From NCBI GenBank assembly GCA_963715785.1, contig OY970276.1, positions 1,674,001 through 1,738,000 of the forward strand: DNA of 64,000 nucleotides. Direction: 5' to 3'. This stretch comes from LD21 sp963715785 (lineage in GTDB: Bacteria > Bacteroidota > Bacteroidia > Bacteroidales > VadinHA17). Below, one piece after another: positions 46,433 through 54,549 of the stretch (position 1 is the first letter of the stretch; each line of letters opens with the position of its first letter). Position numbers and translations under genes: made by a program. Below the pieces are notes generated by a model that was not told the DNA's origin, did no database searches, and saw only the letters and a list, made by a program, of their open reading frames with translations.

Positions 46433-47338
46433 TTATATATAGTGGGGCAGAGTGAATGCAAAGCTGCTTCCCTTTCCAGGTTCGCTTTCTATCTTTATAT
46501 CACCGCCATGCAGTCCAATAAATTCCTTACATAGAAGAAGACCTAATCCTGTGCCTTTTTCATTTTTTGTACCAGGGGTTGTGTGAAAAGCTTCAATTTT
46601 AAAGAGCTTTTTCCGGTCCTCAGGAGAAATTCCAACCCCGTCATCATTTATAGTTATTTCAACAAACTGGTTGCGTTCGATAGCTGTCACCTCAACTTTA
46701 CCATATGCGTATGTATACTTTATCGAATTACTGATGAGGTTTCTTAAAATTGTTTTGACCATCTGAAGATCAGCTGTTACATTTAAACCCGGGTCAATTG
46801 TGTGGCTAAGGATTATTTGCTTTTGTACTGCCTGAGTTTTGAGATTTTCAATTTCATCCATTAACAACGCGCATAAATTAATTTTTACCGGTTTAAATGT
46901 TTTTTCAATATTTTGAGAAACAGCCCATTCAAGGAGGTTATCAAGGAGCACCAGAGTGTTATTTGCTGAATTATAGATAACATCTATATATTCTTCAATT
47001 TCTTCCTTATTGAATTCCTTCATACTTAATTTCAGCAGTTCGAGGATGCCTATGATCGCACTGAACGGGCTTCTCAGATCGTGAGCTATTATTGAAAGAA
47101 ATTTACCGTTTGTGCTGACAATTTCCAGTAGCTTGCTTGTACGTTGTTCCACCAGTATTTCAAGACTTGTATTGAGTTGTTCCGAAAGCAATAAGCGGGC
47201 ATTCAGGGTCTTTTCAGAGCTTGCCTCAGCACCCGGATTATTGCCAGACTGACCGGTGTTTTTTTTTGGAGGTGCTTTAATATCAGGGTGTTCAATATGC
47301 TTTGGATTCATTGAGGTAAGTTTATTAACACTTTTCAT
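46433..47338 (-). CDS. Soluble sensor histidine kinase coupled to the AraC regulator
   Basis: ATG at 47338 (MKSVNKLTSM) lies inside the last codons of the AraC gene (14-nt overlap), indicating translational coupling; the longer upstream frame is an out-of-frame shadow. The protein has 301 residues. It has no membrane segment and only a short coiled N-terminal region (LLLSEQLNTSLEILVEQRTS), then HisKA with FLSIIAHDLRSPFSAIIGIL (phospho-acceptor His). The HATPase domain has LISNSIKYTYAYGKVEV, INDDGVGISPEDRKKLF and GTGLGLLLCKEFIGLHGGD. It probably gets its signal from a partner such as the PAS proteins nearby; no response regulator is adjacent. Confidence 0.9.
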   Translation of the reverse strand: MKSVNKLTSMNPKHIEHPDIKAPPKKNTGQSGNNPGAEASSEKTLNARLLLSEQLNTSLEILVEQRTSKLLEIVSTNGKFLSIIAHDLRSPFSAIIGILELLKLSMKEFNKEEIEEYIDVIYNSANNTLVLLDNLLEWAVSQNIEKTFKPVKINLCALLMDEIENLKTQAVQKQIILSHTIDPGLNVTADLQMVKTILRNLISNSIKYTYAYGKVEVTAIERNQFVEITINDDGVGISPEDRKKLFKIEAFHTTPGTKNEKGTGLGLLLCKEFIGLHGGDIKIESEPGKGSSFAFTLPHYI

Positions 47339-47894
47339 GTTGCGGCTGACTATTGTAACTGATATGTCGTAATTGTCTGAAATGCAATGGGGTAAGGCCC
47401 GTGACACTTTTAAATTCGCTTGACAATTGCCCAACATTACTGTAATGCATCTTAACGGCAATTTCGCTGATGTTAAGACTGTTGAGACCGAGTAGTTCTT
47501 TTACCAGTTCAACTTTCTGATTGATTATGTATTTTTCAATGGTGATGCCTTCTATTTCTGAAAATAGTGTGTTAAGTGAAATATAGCTGTCATTTACGTT
47601 AAGACTTATAAAATCTGTATAACCGGTCTTCAGTTGTTCGTCTGAAAACATACCCAGATCAAAAATGGCTTTTTTAAGCTTCTCTATCAGATAATTCTTT
47701 TTTGAGTTTATCAGTTCAAAACCATGTTGGATCAGTGCGAGGTAAAACTGATGCTCTTCCATGGGTGTCAGTTTTTTTCTGGTTGTTACCTCTCCCTGCT
47801 CAACTGACAGATATTGAATACCCAATTTGTCAAGTTCAGATTTTACCGTTGTTTTACAACGGCTGCATACCATATTTTTAATATAGAGTTTCAT
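47325..47894 (-). CDS. AraC-type transcriptional regulator with N-terminal metal-binding-like CxxC domain
   Basis: A 189-residue protein. Residues 1-70 resemble a heavy-metal-associated fold, with MVCSRC (Cys10 and Cys13) in MKLYIKNMVCSRCKTTVKSE. The C-terminal AraC/XylS DNA-binding domain (about 95-180) shows the two helix-turn-helix units: LNISEIAVKMHYSNVGQLSS and EFKSVTGLTPLHFRQL. It sits between a small membrane-protein gene (24 nt upstream) and a histidine kinase (overlapping), in a unit headed by box B. AraC-family dimers typically bind direct repeats about 21 bp apart. That is the period of the shared box, so this protein is my best candidate for its activator. Confidence 0.9.
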   Translation of the reverse strand: MKLYIKNMVCSRCKTTVKSELDKLGIQYLSVEQGEVTTRKKLTPMEEHQFYLALIQHGFELINSKKNYLIEKLKKAIFDLGMFSDEQLKTGYTDFISLNVNDSYISLNTLFSEIEGITIEKYIINQKVELVKELLGLNSLNISEIAVKMHYSNVGQLSSEFKSVTGLTPLHFRQLRHISYNSQPQHEKC

Positions 47895-47918
47895 TTTCCT
47901 GGTCAGACCAGAGCGTAA

Positions 47919-48101
47919 TTATCGTTGGTTTATTACTGTGCATTTTATATGAATTAACCTGTAATTAAGAAATCTGAGCACAAAGGCAAAAGCTGCTATC
48001 AATGGCAGAACGTGGATTATTCCGGTAATATGACACACAAAAAATCCAAGAACCCATATTTTAATGAGGAATAAGCCGTCTATTATAAGGAGATTTGACA
48101 T
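47919..48101 (-). CDS. Small two-helix membrane protein (lmo0937/DUF5670-like)
   Basis: A 60-residue protein with two hydrophobic helices (LLIIDGLFLIKIWVLGFFVC and IIHVLPLIAAFAFVLRFL) joined by a short loop with HITGIIH. The L-x(n)-W-x-x-G-F-F...G-x-IH plan is that of the lmo0937/DUF5670 family, often linked to general stress operons. First gene of the unit AraC regulator plus kinase, behind box B. Confidence 0.8.
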   Translation of the reverse strand: MSNLLIIDGLFLIKIWVLGFFVCHITGIIHVLPLIAAFAFVLRFLNYRLIHIKCTVINQR

Positions 48102-48129
48102 GATTATAAGTTATTGAATCTTTCAGGAA

Positions 48130-48193
48130 CAAAGATATCCGGTTAATACTGCAGATACATTACATAATTACTTTTCAAGTTTATATGATTCAC
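48130..48193 (-). promoter_or_regulatory. Box B: shared direct-repeat promoter
   Basis: On the minus strand GTGAATCATATAA, 13 nt, TTATGTAA, 22 nt, then TATCTTTG (48130-48137), a full -7 consensus. The gene start lies 29 nt downstream of the -7 element. It drives the DUF5670-like gene, the AraC regulator and the kinase, which would make the regulator autoregulated. The rest of the gap 48102-48334 shows no gene. Confidence 0.85.
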
Positions 48194-48334
48194 GTGTTTT
48201 ATGAGAAAAGCCGGATACACTTATGGTTCCCGGCTTAGATCAATATACTTAAGATTTCATTTATGTTATGACATTCTTTATAATAGTTTTATTGAATGTC
48301 ATTTTACCCGATGAATTTTGAGAATTCAATTTCA

Positions 48335-48829
48335 TTACCTGTTGTTACGGCCATTTGAACGATTGTCTCTCTGGTTGCTGTTTCTCTGCTGACCATCCTT
48401 CTGCCAATGACCTTTTGACCATGATTTTCCGTGCTGAGTTGTCTGCCAGCTTCCAGATACATATGTCTGGCCTTGTCTTGGTCTTTCCCAATAACCGCGT
48501 TTCTGAATATACACATGGGTCTGATTGTTATAATTCCAGTTGCCTTCAATCCATACACTTGCGTAACCTGGTTGAGGAGATCTGGCATATTCCTGATATT
48601 GATAATTATATGATGGATCAGTTGCCATATAGCCGCCCATACACGAGGTAAACACCATAGCTACAAAAGTAAGTGAGACTAAGAAACCGAATATTCGCAT
48701 ATACTTTCCAAATTTGTGAGACTCCAAAATTGAATATCCCGGAACCTGCTTTAACTCTTCATTGTTTTTCATAATATTGCTAATTGATTTATTTGATAAT
48801 TCTTTTACCGATACTTCCTTAATTTCCAT
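48335..48829 (-). CDS. YXWGXW-repeat-like exported protein
   Basis: A 164-residue protein. After about 43 N-terminal residues comes a hydrophobic signal segment (MRIFGFLVSLTFVAMVFTSC) ending in a possible lipobox Cys. Next are repeats with aromatic/Gly spacing (ASVWIEGNWNYNNQTHVYI, GYWERPRQGQTYVSGSWQTT, SKGHW), as in the YXWGXW family of exposed or periplasmic proteins. The C-terminus is Arg/Asn/Gln-rich and low complexity. An internal start at 48700 would give a normal lipoprotein; box C spacing fits either the annotated start or one slightly downstream. Function unknown. Confidence 0.75.
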   Translation of the reverse strand: MEIKEVSVKELSNKSISNIMKNNEELKQVPGYSILESHKFGKYMRIFGFLVSLTFVAMVFTSCMGGYMATDPSYNYQYQEYARSPQPGYASVWIEGNWNYNNQTHVYIQKRGYWERPRQGQTYVSGSWQTTQHGKSWSKGHWQKDGQQRNSNQRDNRSNGRNNR

Positions 48830-48868
48830 CGTTTAACCTTTTGTAAGATGGAATATAATTTTACTTCA

Positions 48869-48932
48869 CAAAGGTGAGATGATTAAATAAGGAACCTCTT
48901 ACATAACTAATGAAATAAGTTACATCATTCAC
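48869..48932 (-). promoter_or_regulatory. Box C: shared direct-repeat promoter
   Basis: On the minus strand GTGAATGATGTAA, 13 nt, TTATGTAA, 22 nt, then CACCTTTG (48869-48876). It lies upstream of the YXWGXW-repeat gene (start 48829). The left edge of the tandem-repeat array begins 12 nt beyond it. Confidence 0.85.
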
Positions 48933-48944
48933 GCATCCGGGGGT

Positions 48945-49113
48945 GTAAAGGCACAAAGGCACAACGGCGCAACGGCATAACGGCACAAAGGCACAAAGGC
49001 GCAACGGCATAACGGCACAAAGGCACAAAGGCGCAACGGCATAACGGCACAAAGGCACAATGGCACAACGGCTCAACGGTTCAACGGTTCAACGGTTCAA
49101 CGGTTCAACGGCA
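48945..49113. repeat. 8-bp tandem repeat array with 32-bp higher-order unit
   Basis: Basic unit CACAAAGG with variants CATAACGG, CGCAACGG and TTCAACGG. The four-unit block of 32 bp (CATAACGG, CACAAAGG, CACAAAGG, CGCAACGG) repeats three times. The array ends with four or more TTCAACGG units. Repeats are exact or nearly so, implying recent slippage. The basic word matches the dispersed CACAAAGG intergenic repeats. Confidence 0.9.
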
Positions 49114-49136
49114 CAATTATGCCCTCCGGTTGTGTC

Positions 49137-49367
49137 TTAATCCATAAATTGTCTGGAAGTGATAACCATAGCCCAGAGGATATCACTTGTACGGAGAGCT
49201 GTAACATTCATATCAACAAGTTTCTTGTGCCATGATGATGGCAGCATTGCTGATACAGTTATCAGTCCCAAAGGCGGGACAGCCGCTTTCTTGGAGATGA
49301 AGCGCAAAGCATGCTTAAAACCCCAGAAAGAGTCGGGGAATTGTGGAAAAACTAATAAGACATTCAT
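49137..49367 (-). pseudogene. N-terminal fragment of a B12-binding radical-SAM protein
   Basis: MNVLLVFPQFPDSFWGFKHA, then ALRFISKKAAVPPLGLITVS and AMLPSSWHKKLVDMNV match the start of the B12-binding/radical-SAM (DUF4070-type) methylase family. The frame ends after 76 residues, before the end of the cobalamin-binding domain and before any CxxxCxxC cluster. It stops 24 nt from the tandem-repeat array, which probably marks the deletion. Confidence 0.6.
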
Positions 49368-49443
49368 TGACTTGTATAATTATTTCAATTATAATTATTT
49401 CAGTTGAGAAGAGGTGCTTTTAAGGATTTCTTGAACCGGCTGG

Positions 49444-49653
49444 CTACTTTTTAGCAGAGACCAGTATCATAACTCCGCCGACTCCCATAATGGCAATGCC
49501 GATAATAGGAGACCAGCTTAGATGGTGCGGTTTGTTAGCGGTTATTTTAATACTTCCGATATCAACAACCTTTTCTCTTGTAAAAAATGTAATCGCTGTA
49601 AAAATGGTCAATGCCAGCCCTAGTATAACAATAATTATTCCAGCTTTTCTCAT
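49444..49653 (-). CDS. Small two-helix membrane protein of unknown function
   Basis: A 69-residue protein with helices AGIIIVILGLALTIFTAITF and WSPIIGIAIMGVGGVMILVS, separated by a charged loop (REKVVDIGSIKITANKPHHL). The plan MRKAGI...TFFTREKVVDIG...ITANKPH is a recurring Bacteroidota small membrane protein without known function. Driven by box D. Confidence 0.78.
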   Translation of the reverse strand: MRKAGIIIVILGLALTIFTAITFFTREKVVDIGSIKITANKPHHLSWSPIIGIAIMGVGGVMILVSAKK

Positions 49654-49677
49654 ATCATTTTTATTAATAATAATTCA

Positions 49678-49741
49678 GAAAGGTAAAAGAAGACCACTGT
49701 AAAAGCGTTACACATTCTTTGGAAAAAGTTACATTATTTAC
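49678..49741 (-). promoter_or_regulatory. Box D: shared direct-repeat promoter
   Basis: On the minus strand GTAAATAATGTAA, 13 nt, ATGTGTAA, 22 nt, then TACCTTTC (49678-49685). It is upstream of the two-helix protein gene starting at 49653. It is less perfect than boxes B, C, E and G, but spacing is exact. Confidence 0.78.
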
Positions 49742-49800
49742 ACTTTTTGCATTAGATCTCTGCACCGCACGGCAAATCCAAATCATAATCCTGACAGAGT

Positions 49801-49910
49801 GAAAAAAACGAAATCCAATAACCGCAAAGCTCGCAAAGAATTCAGCAAAGACCGCAAGCATTTAATTACAATACTTTGACTTTGCGCACTTTGTGTTTTC
49901 CTGCGGAAAT
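49801..49910. repeat. Dispersed intergenic CCGCAAAG / CTTTGCG repeat
   Basis: AATAACCGCAAAGCTCGCAA and AGACCGCAAGC face TTTGACTTTGCGCACTTTGT and TCCTGCGGAAATG, forming an imperfect inverted repeat of the same type as at 33550 and 41700. The gap 49742-49937 holds no gene. Confidence 0.55.
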
Positions 49911-49937
49911 GTGACTAATGGAATTACAGGCACAAAA

Positions 49938-49964
49938 AAAGGTCCTGCTGCTAACAGGACCTTT
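49938..49964 (-). terminator. Intrinsic terminator of the cold-shock gene
   Basis: AAAGGTCCTG and CAGGACCTTT form a perfect 10-bp stem with a 7-nt loop. On the minus strand a run of seven T follows. It lies 30 nt after the cold-shock protein stop codon. Confidence 0.92.
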
Positions 49965-49993
49965 CATGATAAATGTCTTATATAATATTCAAA

Positions 49994-50185
49994 TTACACC
50001 AGTTTAACATTTATGGCATTTAATCCTTTCTTACCTTCCTGAAGATCAAAAGTTACTTCATCGTTTTCCCTGATCTCATCATTCAGGCCCGATACATGTA
50101 CAAAATATTCTTTCTCCGATGCACCGTCCTTAATAAATCCAAATCCTTTGGAGCTATTAAAAAATTTTACTGTTCCTGTATTCAT
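49994..50185 (-). CDS. Cold-shock-domain protein
   Basis: ATG at 50185 gives 63 residues starting MNTGTVKFFNSSKGFGFIKD; the longer frame adds an unlikely basic leader. RNP1 is KGFGFI and RNP2 is YFVHVS, with the usual D/E-x-F...EGKKG...AINV end. CspA-type proteins bind single-stranded RNA and DNA and act as RNA chaperones. A strong terminator follows. No shared box is present, so it is probably regulated separately. Confidence 0.93.
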   Translation of the reverse strand: MNTGTVKFFNSSKGFGFIKDGASEKEYFVHVSGLNDEIRENDEVTFDLQEGKKGLNAINVKLV

Positions 50186-50390
50186 GCTAATAATTTTAAT
50201 TTTTCGTAAAGTACGCATTCCAATCCGGATAATGATCTAATTTCCAATTATTCGCATTTATAACCGAACCTGTTCGTCAGATATGGACAGTAAGTGTACG
50301 GCCAGGCCTTTTAAAACTTAACCTTTCTATACAACATTCTTTTGGTGATTCCCAATTTTACCGATACGTGCGAATTCCAATTTTCAGCAC

Positions 50391-52793
50391 CTATTTAAAT
50401 AGCTTTTTTATCAGATTGTTCAATGTGGCAAGATTGACCGGTTTTGAAATATATTCATTACATCCCGCATCAATAGCCTTTTCTCTGTCACCATTCAGAC
50501 CATAAGCAGTCTGAGCAATGATGATCACATCTTTGTTAAATTTACGAATCTGTCGAGTTGCTTCATAGCCGTCCATCCGCGGCATTTTAATATCCATTAA
50601 TACCAGGTCAATGTCAGGGTTATTGCGGCAAAATTCAATAGCCTCAGAACCGGATCTGACTTTCATGACATTATTGCTTATCCTGCTGACATTAATTGAA
50701 ATAAGAAGTTCCGATATTTCGTCATCTTCAGCTATCAGAATTTTCAGGTTTTTATTTTGATTTTCTTCTTCATCTTTCGGAATAATATTTATTAAGGGAT
50801 CTTTTTCTTGTTCTGATGGAATATATGGTATTGTAAAAAAGAATTTCGAACCGGTACTTTCCGGATGTTGTGAAGCCAAAGATATATCTGCATTGGCTTC
50901 GACCCATATTTTACCCCCAAGGATTTCAACATAACCTTTTGATATTGACAATCCTAAACCTGCACCTTCGTAATTTCGTATCAATGATTCGCTGCCTTGT
51001 CTGAATCTTTCGAAAATCAATTCCTTTTGTTCCGGACGGATCCCTATACCTGTGTCTTTTACATAAAATTCGAGATACCCTGTTTTATAATTGTAACCGA
51101 TTTCAATCGACCCTGATTTTGTAAATTTGATAGCATTTTTAACCAGGTTGGTTAGTATTGCAGTAACTTTTTCCTTGTCGGTTCTGATTATGGCCGATTC
51201 CGGGGGCTGATGATCTGAAAACTGCAGGCTAATAGTTTTTAGTTCAGCTTCTTTCCTGAAAAATGAACATATCTCTTCAATTATCTCATTAATGTTTATC
51301 GTCGAAAGAGAGACTTCCATTTGTCCTGATTCGACTTTTGAGATACTTATTATGTCGTTTATGAGATTGAGCATGCGTTCACTGCTTTTCTCAATGTAGC
51401 CAATAAATTCCTTTTGCTCTTCCCCTGTCAGCATTGGTTCTTTCAGGAGCTCTGTAAAACCCATAATGCCGTTCATAGGCGTTCTGATCTCATGACTCAT
51501 ATTAGCCAGGAAAGCGGATTTCAGTTTGTCACTCTTTTCGGCAAGTTCCTTAGCCAGTATTAATTCTTTCTCGCCGCGCTTGCGTTCAGTGATATCATGG
51601 ATGATCATGCTGGCCCTGCTGTGACCTTCCTTATTTCTAAAAAGAGAAGATGATATTTCTGCAGGGAAATGAGTACCATCCTTATGTATGAAAGTTACCT
51701 CCCCCTTTGCATTTCCTTTCAGATTACGTTCTTTTATCAGAACAGATAAGCGGGGGTCGCTTTTATCCTCAACTCCTGATCTGCCTAATTTAACGAGCTC
51801 ATCCGAAGAATATCCAAACATGTCACAAGCGGCCTGATTGACCGATAATGTTTTACCGTCACACGACGTCAACAATATTGCATCCATATTATTTTCAAAG
51901 AAAGACCGGTATTTCAGTTCACTTTCGAGAAGTGCATTTTGAGCTTCCTTCCGTTTAGTAATATCGCGTCCTATCCCAAGTACCCCGATAAGCTGATTTT
52001 GTGAGTCATACATCGGTGATTTAATCGTTTCCAGGAAAGCACGATGACCATCGTCAGCGAATGTGATCCATTCTTCGTTGATTGTGGGTTTTCCAGCGGC
52101 CATTGCATTCCGGTCATTATCCCTGAAAGAGTCAGCTAAATTCCGGTCAATGAAGTCGAAGTCGGACTTTCCGATTATATCAGCTTCGCAGGCACCAAAA
52201 AATCGCTCGAACATTTTATTGCACGTAAGGTATATGCCTTCCTTGTCTTTTAACCAGATCAGATCAGGAATAGTTTGCAATAGAGCTTGTTGGCGCATTT
52301 CGGAATTGATCAGTGCAGCTTCTTTTTTTTTGCGTTCGGTGATGTCACGAATATTACACTGGATAATCTTATGGTTGTTTTCCTGATAAACATTGCTGAC
52401 AAATTCGACATTGATCCTGCGACCTTCTGCTGTTTCAAGCGGAAGGTTATCATAACGGACATACTCCTGCTTTTGTAATTCCAGGAATTTATCCTTGTTT
52501 GCCACAACATCTCTGAAAAATCCGATTTCCCAGAGCTCCATTCCTAAGAATTCCTTTTTTGAGAATCCCAGCAGGTTGATCAGGAAAGGATTAACATCGA
52601 TGATTTTTCCGCTCTCAGCATCAAGAATGAGTATCCCGTCCCTTGCAGATTCAAAAAGCCTGCGGTAACGGATTTCAGAAGAAATTAATTCCTCTTTTAA
52701 AGTCGATCCAGGTTGTTTGGTCATGGACACTTTCAAGGAATTGGTATTACAAGGCTCTTTCATTATTTGCTCCCTAACACGGCTCAATTTCAT
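50391..52793 (-). CDS. Three-PAS hybrid sensor histidine kinase with receiver domain
   Basis: The first ATG is 52793 (the longer frame starts with TTG). It gives 800 residues without membrane segments. Three PAS/PAC units cover about 45-160, 165-285 and 290-410 (YRRLFESARDGILILDAESG, PDLIWLKDKEGIYLTCNKMF, YRSFFENNMDAILLTSCDGK). HisKA has FLANMSHEIRTPMNGIMGFT. The ATPase domain has LVKNAIKFTKSGSIEIGY and GAGLGLSISKGYVEILGG. The C-terminal receiver (about 680-800) has AEDDEISELLI and DLVLMDIKMPRMDGYEATRQ with the phospho-acceptor Asp. A cytosolic sensor, possibly of redox or ligand state. Output partner not adjacent. Confidence 0.93.
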   Translation of the reverse strand: MKLSRVREQIMKEPCNTNSLKVSMTKQPGSTLKEELISSEIRYRRLFESARDGILILDAESGKIIDVNPFLINLLGFSKKEFLGMELWEIGFFRDVVANKDKFLELQKQEYVRYDNLPLETAEGRRINVEFVSNVYQENNHKIIQCNIRDITERKKKEAALINSEMRQQALLQTIPDLIWLKDKEGIYLTCNKMFERFFGACEADIIGKSDFDFIDRNLADSFRDNDRNAMAAGKPTINEEWITFADDGHRAFLETIKSPMYDSQNQLIGVLGIGRDITKRKEAQNALLESELKYRSFFENNMDAILLTSCDGKTLSVNQAACDMFGYSSDELVKLGRSGVEDKSDPRLSVLIKERNLKGNAKGEVTFIHKDGTHFPAEISSSLFRNKEGHSRASMIIHDITERKRGEKELILAKELAEKSDKLKSAFLANMSHEIRTPMNGIMGFTELLKEPMLTGEEQKEFIGYIEKSSERMLNLINDIISISKVESGQMEVSLSTININEIIEEICSFFRKEAELKTISLQFSDHQPPESAIIRTDKEKVTAILTNLVKNAIKFTKSGSIEIGYNYKTGYLEFYVKDTGIGIRPEQKELIFERFRQGSESLIRNYEGAGLGLSISKGYVEILGGKIWVEANADISLASQHPESTGSKFFFTIPYIPSEQEKDPLINIIPKDEEENQNKNLKILIAEDDEISELLISINVSRISNNVMKVRSGSEAIEFCRNNPDIDLVLMDIKMPRMDGYEATRQIRKFNKDVIIIAQTAYGLNGDREKAIDAGCNEYISKPVNLATLNNLIKKLFK

Positions 52794-52867
52794 TTGCTTA
52801 AACAAATATTGGCCAATTAATAGTCATTTACAGAAAAATAACCTTATGACTTTAAGGCTGGTTCTCC

Positions 52868-53233
52868 CTAATTCTGAAGATCATCTTTATCCTCATCCAG
52901 ATCATTATGATCATCACCGCCCAGACTGTAATAGTTGTTTTCTTCATCCTCACTTCCAATCATTTCCTGTCTATCATCCAGCTCTGAGCCCGGAATATCC
53001 AGGTCACCGCCAGTAATATCATTTTTAAGTTCATCATCAATATCGAATACTTCTTTCTCTGCTTTTTCAGTTTTTTTTATTTTGGAGATGTCTTCAGGAT
53101 CAAGGCTTGTTTCTTCCCTGAATTTGTTGTAAATATCTTCGCTGTCAGGATATAGTGGATATTCCTCACGATTGTCTTTAGCCTCATTGACTCGCATTTT
53201 GTCAAATGGATTGCTCTTTAACACTTTTTTCAT
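52868..53233 (-). CDS. Highly acidic protein of unknown function
   Basis: ATG at 53233 (MKKVLKSNPFDKMRVNEAKD) gives 121 residues. After a basic start the protein is strongly acidic (SELDDRQEMIGSEDEENNYY, DDHNDLDEDKDDLQN) and probably disordered. No family recognised, though short acidic proteins of this layout are frequent near stress-related small genes in Bacteroidota. Confidence 0.6.
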   Translation of the reverse strand: MKKVLKSNPFDKMRVNEAKDNREEYPLYPDSEDIYNKFREETSLDPEDISKIKKTEKAEKEVFDIDDELKNDITGGDLDIPGSELDDRQEMIGSEDEENNYYSLGGDDHNDLDEDKDDLQN

Positions 53234-53313
53234 CCCTTTACAGTTTTTTAAGACAACAAACACTTTGAATCAGCCCATGTCTGAAGTTTCATAGTCATGT
53301 CTATGGCATTCAA

Positions 53314-53499
53314 TTAAAGATGTATGTCCCTGAGATAAACGAAAACTCCAAATACTTTAAGAAGCCAAACAATGAGTACAACGACAACAACGACGTTGAG
53401 GATGTTTTTTATCTTATGGTCCATTGGAATATAATTATTGACCAGCCATAGCAAAAGGCCCACAACAATTAATACGACTAAAATAGTTAATAATGGCAT
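53314..53499 (-). CDS. Small two-helix membrane protein (Thivi_2564-like)
   Basis: A 61-residue protein: MPLLTILVVLIVVGLLLWLV and KNILNVVVVVVLIVWLLKVF are two membrane helices separated by the loop NNYIPMDHKI. The W-x-x-N-x-Y-I-P-M-D segment is the family signature. Function unknown; often stress-associated. Driven by box E. Confidence 0.82.
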   Translation of the reverse strand: MPLLTILVVLIVVGLLLWLVNNYIPMDHKIKNILNVVVVVVLIVWLLKVFGVFVYLRDIHL

Positions 53500-53521
53500 A
53501 TATTGATTTATTGGTACATAA

Positions 53522-53585
53522 CAAAGATAATGTGCATATATGCCTCAATACTTACATAACTTTTAAAAAGAATTGCATGATTCAC
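53522..53585 (-). promoter_or_regulatory. Box E: shared direct-repeat promoter
   Basis: On the minus strand GTGAATCATGCAA, 13 nt, TTATGTAA, 22 nt, then TATCTTTG (53522-53529). The start codon of the small membrane protein follows 22 nt after the -7 element. Confidence 0.85.
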
Positions 53586-53671
53586 GCATTTTCCGGAATC
53601 TAATGTTTTTAACAGAATTGATCAATCTATAATCTCACTCTTTTAAATGTGCGCATTTCGGTATCCGAGGT

Positions 53672-53735
53672 GTGAATTATATAACATAATAAATAAATCA
53701 TATAAGGCTTATTAATTGACATGCATGTACCTTTA
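53672..53735 (+). promoter_or_regulatory. Box F: shared direct-repeat promoter on the plus strand
   Basis: GTGAATTATATAA, 13 nt, TCATATAA, 22 nt, then TACCTTTA (53728-53735). It is divergent from box E in the same intergenic region 53500-53849. It points to the gene at 53850, leaving a leader of about 108 nt. Confidence 0.75.
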
Positions 53736-53849
53736 TACCAGCAATTTATTATTCATCATATGCCCTTCAAGCCTAACCAATATGACTGGATCAAAAAGTG
53801 CCAAATACTATGATTTATTAATTCAATTAATTCTTTAAAATTCAATATT

Positions 53850-54452
53850 ATGAATAATGAAGCAAGCATCTCAATAACTAATAGTCCGATGCCAAATTTA
53901 AGACTGGATGCTGGTACGGCTACTGAGGTGATTGGCAATTTAATTACTGAAGGTGGTGACGATTTTTATAATTATGTTAATAGGATTGGTCTGATAAATG
54001 ATCCGAATCTGATTGTTTTGTCTTCCGTGCATCATTATTATTATGATGCCGATGAAATGAATAATATTAAAACAATAATTAATCTTAAAGAACTTAATAA
54101 GATCAAACAAATAAAAAGTTTCCTCCAGTCACATCTTTATTCAATGCCCCCCCGATGCAATTTTGTCGGATTTTTTGCCAATAATGCAAAGGTCAACAGG
54201 TATGCATTGAGATACAGTTCATCTCTTCTGCTTAACGTGAAAAAGTCTGAAGATGTAGAGAACGGCATTATCTCACGCTTGCCAGTTATAAACATGATCT
54301 ACGGGCTTATGGATTGGAAAACGAACAGATATATGTCTGAAAGTGGTGTGACGATGCTGTTGAAAGAGTTTGGTTTTACAGTACTGGACATGACAGAAAT
54401 CAATGGCCGCACTTATTTCCATTCTCAAAAGGCTGGCGGGTTCTATAATTAA
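53850..54452 (+). CDS. Protein of unknown function
   Basis: A 200-residue soluble protein with no signal peptide. Conspicuous segments are EVIGNLITEGGDDFYNYVNR, LIVLSSVHHYYYDADEMNNI and INLKELNKIKQIKSFLQSHL, followed by MPPRCNFVGFFANN. The end has SESGVTMLLKEFGFTVLDMT. The FVGFFANN... and LKEFGFTVLDMTEIN parts look like the two ends of a methyltransferase-like domain, but no SAM motif is evident and I do not claim one. It is the only plus-strand member of the box-linked set. Confidence 0.7.
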   Translation: MNNEASISITNSPMPNLRLDAGTATEVIGNLITEGGDDFYNYVNRIGLINDPNLIVLSSVHHYYYDADEMNNIKTIINLKELNKIKQIKSFLQSHLYSMPPRCNFVGFFANNAKVNRYALRYSSSLLLNVKKSEDVENGIISRLPVINMIYGLMDWKTNRYMSESGVTMLLKEFGFTVLDMTEINGRTYFHSQKAGGFYN

Positions 54453-54549
54453 CAAAGTATTGCTAAGGGGCATTCTCTAATAAAATCTTTTTAAAAAGCA
54501 TAAAGGTATAGGGGAGCAAACCCTGCAGGATGCATTGCAGGGGGTTATT

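Noticed and set aside
48861..49076. Open frame of 71 codons with repeats of Leu-Cys-Arg
   Set aside because: It is the translation of the 8-bp tandem array; the composition is an artefact of the repeat.
48945..49113. CRISPR-like array
   Set aside because: No unique spacers exist; units are 8 bp and contiguous, and no cas genes are present in the window.
53756..53938. Minus-strand frame of 60 codons with hydrophobic stretches
   Set aside because: It overlaps the start of the gene at 53850 in antisense; it has no shared box in its own direction and no family resemblance.
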